The notes under the pieces: model-generated
What the model was told of the DNA's origin: nothing
The model's input: only the letters and a program-made list of their open reading frames with translations
Database searches by the model: none
In this document: one piece after another, positions 47,694 through 53,969 of the stretch
Position numbering within the stretch: position 1 is the first letter of the stretch
Layout: each line of letters starts with the position of its first letter
Assembly (NCBI GenBank): GCA_903896925.1
Contig: CAITZM010000117.1
Span: 62,001 to 126,000, forward strand
DNA from: an uncultured Lentisphaerota bacterium
GTDB lineage: Bacteria; Verrucomicrobiota; Kiritimatiellia; CAIQIC01
Length of the DNA stretch: 64,000 bases
Direction: 5' to 3'
Position numbers and translations under genes: made by a program

Positions 47694-48364
47694 AACTGCC
47701 TGTCTGGGACCCGGCCTCGGCCGCGGAATGGGACGAGGCGTTCGAGAAGGTGGAGAACTATCTCCGCGCCTGCCGGGTGGCCAGCCGCCTGCACCGCGCG
47801 CGGCTGACCGCGCTGATCCTGCAGCGCGCCATTGAAAGGCGCGAAAGCGGTCGGCAGCAACCGGTGGTCAGTAGTCAGTCGTCAGTGGTGAGCGGTCAGT
47901 TGTCCGCTTCCGAAAATCCGCAATCCGCAATGCGCAATGCGCAATCCGCTACGGCTCCGCTGCCTCCTCTCGCCACGCTCGCGATCGAGGAAGCGCGCGA
48001 ACTGGTGGCCAACTGGCTGGCGAATCTGCTGCCGTCGCGTTCCGAAGAGCAGCCGTTCACGTTGGCCGAGGGCTTCCTGGCGCTCTACCTCTGCGATGCG
48101 CCGATGCGTTGGCCGGGCGCGTTCCTCAACCCGCAGCAGGCGCCGCCCGACTTCGCCGACACCCTGCGCTCCCGCATCGTCAAGACCGGACCCGAGTTGG
48201 AAGTCAGCAGCATGGTTCCGCGCCAGATCGATCTCGGCCTGCTCCCCGACCTCGCCGAGTCCGCCTTCGATACCCTGGACCGCTTCCCGCTGATCAAGAC
48301 CCTGCTCGTCTGGACCCTCTTCGTTGCGGGTTTGGTGTTTCTCTTCTGGTATACCCGCCGCTGA
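47669..48364 (+). CDS. Membrane-anchored hypothetical protein coupled to opgG
   Basis: 231 residues. The N-terminal soluble helical region (WDEAFEKVENYLRACRVASRLHRARLTALILQRAIER) is followed by residues 67-94, encoded by two arrays of 7-bp repeats. A second helical region (about 100-200) and a C-terminal membrane anchor (LLVWTLFVAGLVFLFWYTRR) end it. The start lies inside opgG (25-base overlap), so it is cotranscribed and probably works with periplasmic glucan synthesis. I do not recognise a family. Confidence 0.78.
   Translation: MDLSLEAIKLPVWDPASAAEWDEAFEKVENYLRACRVASRLHRARLTALILQRAIERRESGRQQPVVSSQSSVVSGQLSASENPQSAMRNAQSATAPLPPLATLAIEEARELVANWLANLLPSRSEEQPFTLAEGFLALYLCDAPMRWPGAFLNPQQAPPDFADTLRSRIVKTGPELEVSSMVPRQIDLGLLPDLAESAFDTLDRFPLIKTLLVWTLFVAGLVFLFWYTRR
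47867..47949. repeat. Two 5-copy heptamer arrays inside a coding sequence
   Basis: 47867-47901: GTCAGTA, GTCAGTC, GTCAGTG, GTGAGCG, GTCAGTT. 47915-47949: AATCCGC, AATCCGC, AATGCGC, AATGCGC, AATCCGC. The arrays are 35 bases each with 13 bases between. The reading frame stays open and encodes a Ser/Gln/Asn-rich insert. Confidence 0.9.
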
Positions 48365-48412
48365 CGCGTTCCCGTCGCCCTGCGGCCGCGGTGGAAGCGG
48401 CTCGCTCGTCCG

Positions 48413-48440
48413 TTTTCCAAAGTCTTGGCTTGCCAAGCCT
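48413..48440. repeat. TTCCAA-type palindromes after the opgG operon
   Basis: TTTTCCAAAGTCTTGG (48413-48428), partly overlapping CTTGGCTTGCCAAG (perfect arms CTTGGC/GCCAAG). It belongs to the same family as the copies near 53.9, 58.3 and 62.6 kb. Confidence 0.5.
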
Positions 48441-48467
48441 TGAAGAAATGCCGGCAGTTGGCGCGGA

Positions 48468-48935
48468 TCAGAGTTTGAGCGCGGCGACCGGCTGACCGTT
48501 TTCGACGAAGTTGACGGTGGTGAGGCCCTCGCGGGGCAGGGTGAGGATCATGGGGCAGGCGTAGGTGGTGGCGGGTGTGGGCTTGGTCACGGTCGTGTAG
48601 ATGATCGTCGTAACCTTGTTCGCGTTGGTCACGGCCTGCACCTTGTACTCGGTGTAAAACTTGCCCTGATGGATGGCGGCGACGACGATCTGCTTGGCGA
48701 AGTCCGGCGGGGGCAATTTTTTCTTCTGCCACATCAGCGCGGCCTGGCCGAAGTATCGCTCGAATTCCTTCTGCTCCTTCACCATGATGAAGTGGGCTTG
48801 CTTGTCGAGGCCGGCGTCGTTTTTGACGAACAGGCTTGGCATCGGTTCCGGCGTGCCCGCCGCGGCGCGTACGATGCAGGCGCAGGTGGCCACGGCCAAC
48901 CACGCCAGGCTTGCGAACTTGGTGCATTCCATCAT
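48468..48935 (-). CDS. Secreted protein with PrcB-like C-terminal domain
   Basis: About 155 residues. A signal-like N-terminus (TKFASLAWLAVATCACIVRAAAG) comes after two adjacent ATGs (48935, 48932); GAGG lies just upstream and either may be used. The C-terminal half (IVVAAIHQGKFYTEYKVQAV...IIYTTVTKP...YACPMILTLPR) resembles PrcB C-terminal domains, known from a protease complex of spirochaetes. The Cys-containing signal (ATCAC) might be a lipobox. Function unknown. Confidence 0.65.
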   Translation of the reverse strand: MMECTKFASLAWLAVATCACIVRAAAGTPEPMPSLFVKNDAGLDKQAHFIMVKEQKEFERYFGQAALMWQKKKLPPPDFAKQIVVAAIHQGKFYTEYKVQAVTNANKVTTIIYTTVTKPTPATTYACPMILTLPREGLTTVNFVENGQPVAALKL

Positions 48936-48969
48936 AGGGCCTCGTGCATGTTGCTTTTCCTGAGAGGCG

Positions 48970-48997
48970 AGTATCGGCGAAAATCCAAGGCGGTCAA
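48970..48997 (-). promoter_or_regulatory. Predicted promoter of the PrcB-like gene
   Basis: Minus strand: TTGACC (48997-48992), 16 bases, GATACT (48975-48970), about 35 bases before the start codon. Confidence 0.5.
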
Positions 48998-49146
48998 GTT
49001 GAATAAGCGGCCCGCGCGTCTGCACGGCAGGCCTCCGGCGGTTTTCCCGTCACGAGGGCAGCACTGCGTGCGGCTCCGGTCATCCGCTGTGTGCCGTGCA
49101 ACAAAACGCTTCCGTCGCCGCGTGGAATCGGCTATCGGTAACGCCT

Positions 49147-50343
49147 ATGAACTCACCTTTTCCACGCGTCCCGCGGCGGCGGTTCGGGCGCACGGGGCTG
49201 GCCATGCCCGTGCTCACGTGCGGCGCGATGCGCTTCCAGCAGTCTTTTGACGACACCGCCACGGTTACGCCGGAGAACCAGGCGAATCTCGAGGCGACCG
49301 TCCACCGTGCGCTGGAGCTGGGCCTCAACCACATCGAGACCGCGCGCGGTTACGGCACGTCCGAGGCGCAGCTCGGCCGGGTGCTCCCGCATTTCCCGCG
49401 GGAGCAGTTCATCCTGCAGACGAAGGTCGGGCCGGACGCGGACCCCGCCAGATTCAAGGCCGATTTCGAGCTGTCGCTCCGCAACCTGGGGGTGGAGCGG
49501 GTGGACCTGCTCGCCCTGCACGGTCTCAACAACCAGGAGCGGCTGGACTGGGCGCTGCGCAAGGGCGGCTGTCTCGATGCGGCGCGGCAGTTCCAGCGCG
49601 AGGGCCGCTGCCGGTTCATCGGCTTCGCCTCGCACAACACGAACAGCGTGGTCTTGCGCGCCGTCGAGACCGGCGAGTTCGACTATGTGAACCTGCATTG
49701 GTACTTCGTCAACCCGTTCGCGTGGCCGGCCGTGGCGGCCGCGGCGCGGCACGACATGGGCGTGCTGATCATCAGCCCGAACGACAAGGGCGGCAAACTC
49801 TACGAGCCGCCGCCGAAGCTGGCGCAGTGCTGTGCGCCGCTGTCGGCGATGGGCTTCAACGACCTGTTCTGCCTCGCCCGGCCCGAGGTGCAGACCCTGA
49901 GCATCGGCGCGGCGCGGCCCGCCGACTTCGAGGAACATGTCGCCGCGCTCCTGCACCTGGGCGATGCGCTCCTGCCGCGGCAGATCGCCGGACGGCTCGA
50001 GGCCGAGCTGGCGCGCGGCTGCGGCGCGGACTGGATGCGGCGCTGGCACGAGGGGCTGCCGGAGTGGGAGGACGTGCCGGGCCACATCAACCTGCACGAG
50101 ATCCTGCGGCTCTGGAATTTTGCGCGCGGCCTCGACATGCTCGCGTTCGCGAAGATGCGCTACAATCTGCTCGGCCAGGCCGAGAGCTGGTTCCCCGGTC
50201 AGAATGCGGCTCGCGTGCGCGAGGTGGATTTGAGCGCGGCGCTGAGCCGCAGCCCGTTCGCCGCGCAGATTCCGGGCCTGCTCGCCGCCGCGCACGAGGC
50301 GTTGTTCGACAAGCCCGTGCAGCGGTTGAGCAAGTCGGAATAG
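49147..50343 (+). CDS. Aldo/keto reductase family protein
   Basis: 398 residues. The N-terminal AKR barrel has [16 protein letters not shown], the Tyr-bearing [10 protein letters not shown], the Lys segment ILQTKVGPD, the LLALHGLNN strand and VGSASHNT-like [10 protein letters not shown] longer C-terminal part (about 270-398) with [29 protein letters not shown] resembles the C-terminal extension of ferredoxin-type AKRs but lacks the cluster cysteines. It is an NAD(P)H-dependent carbonyl/sugar reductase by family; the substrate is unknown. The ribosome site is weak; start 49147 begins the conserved region. Confidence 0.85.
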   Translation: MNSPFPRVPRRRFGRTGLAMPVLTCGAMRFQQSFDDTATVTPENQANLEATVHRALELGLNHIETARGYGTSEAQLGRVLPHFPREQFILQTKVGPDADPARFKADFELSLRNLGVERVDLLALHGLNNQERLDWALRKGGCLDAARQFQREGRCRFIGFASHNTNSVVLRAVETGEFDYVNLHWYFVNPFAWPAVAAAARHDMGVLIISPNDKGGKLYEPPPKLAQCCAPLSAMGFNDLFCLARPEVQTLSIGAARPADFEEHVAALLHLGDALLPRQIAGRLEAELARGCGADWMRRWHEGLPEWEDVPGHINLHEILRLWNFARGLDMLAFAKMRYNLLGQAESWFPGQNAARVREVDLSAALSRSPFAAQIPGLLAAAHEALFDKPVQRLSKSE

Positions 50344-50345
50344 GT

Positions 50346-50786
50346 TCAGCCGAGCTTCACGAACGCGGGCGCTTCGTCGTGCTTGCCCGCATCGATCTTC
50401 TTTGAGGTGTTCACCGTCACCTCGCCCTTGTCATCCACGGTGATGGCCAGACGATCGAGCTTGCGCTTGGCGGGGGGACGGGTGACCGAGCCATCGAGGG
50501 CAAATTGCGCTTTGTGCCGCGGGCAGATGATCTTTTCCTCGCCGGACTTGGCCAGGCGCACCTCGGTTTTGTGCGTGCAAAAGGCCGAAAGTGCATAGAG
50601 GCGGTCCTTGCCGCGCACGAGGAAGAAGCCGTCTTTCAGGAAGCGGTCATCGATGCCTTCCTTGGTGAAACTCTTGAGGGCGCCGACCTTCACCGGCCCC
50701 GTGGCCGCTGTCTCGGCACGGCCCGACTTTGTGAACAGCAAACACGCACAACCTGCCGACGCGGCCAAGAATTCCCTGCGCTTCAT
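50346..50786 (-). CDS. Tat-exported Rieske [2Fe-2S] protein (copy 1)
   Basis: 146 residues. Start 50786 (AGGAG upstream) gives a Tat signal MKRREFLAASAGCACLLF. The small Rieske domain has CTH (in SAFCTHKTE) and CPRH (in ICPRHKAQF), the C-x-H...C-x2-H cluster ligands, then a DGSV turn. It is likely a periplasmic electron carrier or a lipid-anchored one, since a Cys follows the signal core. It is about half identical by eye to the next gene, from which it arose by tandem duplication or vice versa. Confidence 0.88.
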   Translation of the reverse strand: MKRREFLAASAGCACLLFTKSGRAETAATGPVKVGALKSFTKEGIDDRFLKDGFFLVRGKDRLYALSAFCTHKTEVRLAKSGEEKIICPRHKAQFALDGSVTRPPAKRKLDRLAITVDDKGEVTVNTSKKIDAGKHDEAPAFVKLG

Positions 50787-50833
50787 GAGGCTGCTCCTAT
50801 CGCCGGGCGTGCTGCGCCGCGGACAAGGGCGTA

Positions 50834-50861
50834 AAAGTAAGTTTTCGCGGCCCGATGTCAA
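50834..50861 (-). promoter_or_regulatory. Predicted promoter of Rieske copy 1
   Basis: Minus strand: TTGACA (50861-50856), 16 bases, TACTTT (50839-50834). The same elements and spacing, with similar spacer sequence, precede copy 2. Confidence 0.65.
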
Positions 50862-50931
50862 GTGCTCTTCCGGCGCGATGCAGCCCGGCACGCAGTCCTG
50901 CTCCCGGCCACCCTCGGGCAGCGAGGGCGCT

Positions 50932-51390
50932 TCAGCCGACCTTCACGAAGGCCGCGGGATCTCCGGCCTTGTCGGGGGGTATGCTCTTGGAGGTATCCAC
51001 GGTGACCTGACCCTGGTCATCTGCCGTGATGGCGAACCGCGCCAGGTTGCGCCGGGCGGGGCCGCGGATCACGCTGCCGTCGAGCGCGAATTGGGAGCCG
51101 TGACTGGGGCAAATGAGCCGTTCGCCGCCGGCCCTGCCGCCCAGGCGCTCTGTGGGCTGGTGCGTGCAGAAGGCCGAGAGCGCATAGATGCGATCCTTGC
51201 CGCGTATGAGGACGAAACCGTGCGTCAGGAAGCGGATGTCAATCCCTTCCTTGGTGAAGCTCCTGAGGTCTCCGATCTTGATCGGTCCGACGGTTGCGGT
51301 GACTGGGGCCTTGGTCCCGGCCAGGCCCGGTTGTGCCAGCACCCAACACGCACAGCCCGCGGAGGCCGCCAAGAATTCCCGCCGTTTCAT
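50932..51390 (-). CDS. Tat-exported Rieske [2Fe-2S] protein (copy 2)
   Basis: 152 residues. Two ATGs are adjacent (51393, 51390); the second has AGGAG 6 bases upstream and gives the same MKRREFLAASAGCAC start as copy 1. Ligand motifs are CTHQ (SAFCTHQPTE) and CPSHGSQF, closer to the classical Rieske form than copy 1. The shared stretches SFTKEGID, RGKDR(L/I)YALSAFCTH and QFALDGSV show recent paralogy. It has its own promoter, divergent from the peptide permease genes. Confidence 0.88.
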   Translation of the reverse strand: MKRREFLAASAGCACWVLAQPGLAGTKAPVTATVGPIKIGDLRSFTKEGIDIRFLTHGFVLIRGKDRIYALSAFCTHQPTERLGGRAGGERLICPSHGSQFALDGSVIRGPARRNLARFAITADDQGQVTVDTSKSIPPDKAGDPAAFVKVG

Positions 51391-51436
51391 CATGCGCTCC
51401 TGTTTCCACCGGGCGCGGTGCGCCACGGACCGCGCC

Positions 51437-51464
51437 AAAGTAGATTTTCGCGGGCCGTTGTCAA
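51437..51464 (-). promoter_or_regulatory. Predicted promoter of Rieske copy 2
   Basis: Minus strand: TTGACA (51464-51459), 16 bases, TACTTT (51442-51437). The spacer keeps the CCGCGAAAA segment of the copy 1 promoter. Confidence 0.65.
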
Positions 51465-51521
51465 GCCGCTGCGGGAAAAATCTTCCGGCGCCGCACGGCG
51501 TCCGGTACACTCCGCGCGCTC

Positions 51522-52871
51522 ATGCTGCATTTCATCATACGGCGCGTCTGGCAGATGATTCCGACCGTGTTCGGCGTCATCCTGATCACCTTTGTTCTGT
51601 TCAACGTCGTCGGAGGCAGCCCGGCGACGATGACGCTCGGCAAGCATGTCAGCCCGCGCGCCTTGGAGGAGTTCGACGAGCAGCGTGGCTTCAACAAGCC
51701 GCTGTTCTTTGGCTGGTGGGCCAAGACCCGCGCCCTGGCCGCGGAGAACTTCGAACACGGCGCCGGCGCATGGCGCACCGGCGGGCAGTTCCTCGCGCCA
51801 GCCGGCTTGCGCCTTACCAATGACATCACCGTGCCCTTGGCCTTTGCGCTGCAGGCGACGAATGCATACCGGCTGACGGTCACCTACCGCCTGGGCGAGG
51901 GGGCGCGCGCGGCTTTCCAAGGCGGGGAACCGCAGTCGCTGGCGGCAGGCCCTTCGACTCCGCTCAGGGCAGGCCCTTCGACGACGCTCAGGGCAGGCAA
52001 GGACTGGCAAACGGTAGCGCTCGACTTCCGCGCCGGCCTCAAGCCGACGGTGACCGACCTGGTGTTCCGTGTTGCAGGCGGCGCGCTCGACCTGCGCGCC
52101 GTCAAGCTGCAGCGCGGCATGAGCCGGCCCTATGACTCGCAATTGCTGTTCTATTTGCGCCAGCTGGCGCACCTGGATTTCGGCGTGTCGAGCAGCCTGA
52201 ACCAGCCGGTGAGCACGCTGTTGAAGCAGGGGGTGGGGCCGTCTTTGATGCTGATGTTCCCGATTTTGATCGGCGAGGAGCTGTTCGCCATTGTGCTCGC
52301 GCTGGGCTGCGCCTTCTACCGGAACACCCTGCTGGACCGTACGCTGGTGGTCATCGCGGTGGCCTTGATGAGCATCAACTATCTGGCGTGGATTGTCGGC
52401 GGACAGTTTCTGCTGGGCCAGAAGCTGGGCTGGTTCCCGGTGTGGGGCTTCGAGTCGTGGACCTACCTGGTGCTGCCGGTGCTCATCGGCATTGTCAGCG
52501 GGCTGGGCGGCAACCTGCGCTTCTACCGGACGATCATGCTCGACGAGATGTACAAGGATTACATCCGCACCGCCATCGCCAAGGGCGTGAGCAAGTCCGG
52601 CGTGTTGTTCAAACACGTCCTGAAGAACGCGATGATTCCCGTGGCGACCAACGTGGTCATCGCGCTGCCGTTCCTCTACACGGGCAATTTCCTGCTCGAA
52701 AACTTCTTCGGCATCCCGGGCCTGGGCTACCTCGGCATCAACGCGATCAATTCCTCGGACGTGGACGTGGTGCGCGCGCTGGTCTTCATCGGCGCGGTGC
52801 TGTTCGTCGTGGCCAACCTGGTGACCGACCTGCTCTACGCGTGGCTGGATCCGCGCGTGCGGCTGGAGTGA
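51522..52871 (+). CDS. Peptide/oligosaccharide ABC transporter permease (DppB/OppB type) with inserted domain
   Basis: 449 residues, larger than the usual 310-340. The N-terminal segment MLHFIIRRVWQMIPTVFGVILITFVLFNVVGGSP is the normal DppB start. Residues about 70-200 form an extra periplasmic beta-rich region (ENFEHGAGAWRTGGQFLAP...YRLTVTYRLGEG...WQTVALDF...LDLRAVKLQRG) that looks like a jelly-roll sandwich. The permease then continues with five membrane segments and the EAA-like loop RTAIAKGVSKSGVLFKHVLKNA. A 24-bp in-frame repeat sits within the insert. The start has no strong ribosome site. No ATPase or binding-protein genes are nearby. Confidence 0.9.
   Translation: MLHFIIRRVWQMIPTVFGVILITFVLFNVVGGSPATMTLGKHVSPRALEEFDEQRGFNKPLFFGWWAKTRALAAENFEHGAGAWRTGGQFLAPAGLRLTNDITVPLAFALQATNAYRLTVTYRLGEGARAAFQGGEPQSLAAGPSTPLRAGPSTTLRAGKDWQTVALDFRAGLKPTVTDLVFRVAGGALDLRAVKLQRGMSRPYDSQLLFYLRQLAHLDFGVSSSLNQPVSTLLKQGVGPSLMLMFPILIGEELFAIVLALGCAFYRNTLLDRTLVVIAVALMSINYLAWIVGGQFLLGQKLGWFPVWGFESWTYLVLPVLIGIVSGLGGNLRFYRTIMLDEMYKDYIRTAIAKGVSKSGVLFKHVLKNAMIPVATNVVIALPFLYTGNFLLENFFGIPGLGYLGINAINSSDVDVVRALVFIGAVLFVVANLVTDLLYAWLDPRVRLE
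51944..51991. repeat. Two 24-bp direct repeats inside the permease gene
   Basis: Units 51944-51967 and 51968-51991 differ at 2 of 24 bases and are followed by a third partial start (GGCAGGC). Each unit has a GCCCT...AGGGC inverted pair and encodes AGPST(P/T)LR. The 24-bp length keeps the frame. Confidence 0.88.
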
Positions 52872-52890
52872 GCAGGCCTTGACGATGCCA

Positions 52891-52925
52891 GATTGAAGAT
52901 TGCCGATTTGCGGAATGTGACTGGA
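52891..52925. repeat. Degenerate heptamer array upstream of second permease
   Basis: GATTGAA, GATTGCC, GATTTGC, GGAATGT, GACTGGA: five 7-base units, 35 bases, ending 12 bases before the start codon at 52938. Confidence 0.55.
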
Positions 52926-52937
52926 CAGAATGAAGAC

Positions 52938-53840
52938 ATGAACGAGACAGCCTCAGCGGTGCACGGCCGTTCCCTGTGGGGCGATGCGTGGCAGCAGTTG
53001 CGGCGCAGCCGCCTGGCCCTGGCGTGCCTGTGGATCATCGGCTTCTATGCGGTGGCGGCGCTGGTGGGCGAGGGCCAGTATCTGTATTACCAGTGGCAGG
53101 ACCGGACGGCGCCCTACAACGAGACGCATCTCGACCTGCAATACCAGGCGCCGGGCCTCGCGCATCCGTTTGGCACCGACGGGCTGGGGCGCGATGTCGG
53201 CACGCGCCTGCTACAGGGGACGCGCATCGCCTTCCAGGTCGGCATCGTCACCTCGCTCATCGCGATCCCGATCGGGGTCATCCTCGGCTGCCTGGCAGGC
53301 TACTTTGGAGGGCGCACCGATGACTTCATCGTCTGGCTGTTCTCGACCTTCGCCGCGATCCCCGGCCTGCTGTTCATCTTCGCGATCGCGATGGTCGTCG
53401 GCAAGGGCCTGCTGGGCATCTACCTGGGCATCGGCCTGACCACCTGGGTCAACCTCTGCCGCCTGATCCGCGCCGAGGTCCTCAAGCACAAGGCGCGGCC
53501 CTACGTCCTGGCCGCCCGCGCGCTCGGCCTGAGCCACGCCCGCATCATCTTCCGGCACATCCTGCCGAACGTCTTCCACATCGTCATCGTTACCTTCACG
53601 CTGCGCTTCTCCTACGCGATCGGCACAGAGGTGTTCATGAGCTTCCTCGGTATCGGCGTGCAGGGCGAGCCGTCGTGGGGCCTGATGATCAGCAACGCGC
53701 GGCTGCGCCTCTGGTATGGCGTCTGGTGGGAGATGGCCTTCAGCACGCTGGCGATCTTCGTGATCGTCCTTGCCTTCAACCTGCTCGGCGATGCGCTCCG
53801 CGACGCGCTCGATCCCCGCCTTCGCACCCGCGAGGGCTGA
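52938..53840 (+). CDS. Peptide/oligosaccharide ABC transporter permease (DppC/OppC type)
   Basis: 300 residues. An N-terminal membrane segment follows LRRSRLALACLWIIGFYAVAALVG. The domain signature HPFGTDGLGRDV and the EAA loop VLAARALGLSHARIIFRHILPN, with four further membrane segments, complete the fold. It pairs with the DppB-type gene 66 bases upstream. Start 52938 is preferred; an in-frame ATG at 52893 would translate the heptamer array. Substrate could be peptides or oligosaccharides; the neighbouring glycan genes favour the latter (inference). Confidence 0.9.
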   Translation: MNETASAVHGRSLWGDAWQQLRRSRLALACLWIIGFYAVAALVGEGQYLYYQWQDRTAPYNETHLDLQYQAPGLAHPFGTDGLGRDVGTRLLQGTRIAFQVGIVTSLIAIPIGVILGCLAGYFGGRTDDFIVWLFSTFAAIPGLLFIFAIAMVVGKGLLGIYLGIGLTTWVNLCRLIRAEVLKHKARPYVLAARALGLSHARIIFRHILPNVFHIVIVTFTLRFSYAIGTEVFMSFLGIGVQGEPSWGLMISNARLRLWYGVWWEMAFSTLAIFVIVLAFNLLGDALRDALDPRLRTREG

Positions 53841-53862
53841 GCCGGTTTCCACGCCGGGGCTT

Positions 53863-53924
53863 GTTCCCGTTGGAACATCCCATCCTTGGAAAATCATGCG
53901 AGGGCTCTTCCCACCCTTGGAAAA
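53863..53924. repeat. TTCCAA-type palindrome cluster upstream of GH95
   Basis: Three copies: GTTCCCGTTGGAAC (53863-53876), TCCCATCCTTGGAAAA (53878-53893), TTCCCACCCTTGGAAAA (53908-53924). The last two are spaced 30 bases apart. The cluster ends 45 bases before the GH95 start. Confidence 0.7.
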
Positions 53925-53969
53925 CGCCCCGTGACCATGTTACAAACCCCGCTCGCAAAGGAGCATATC

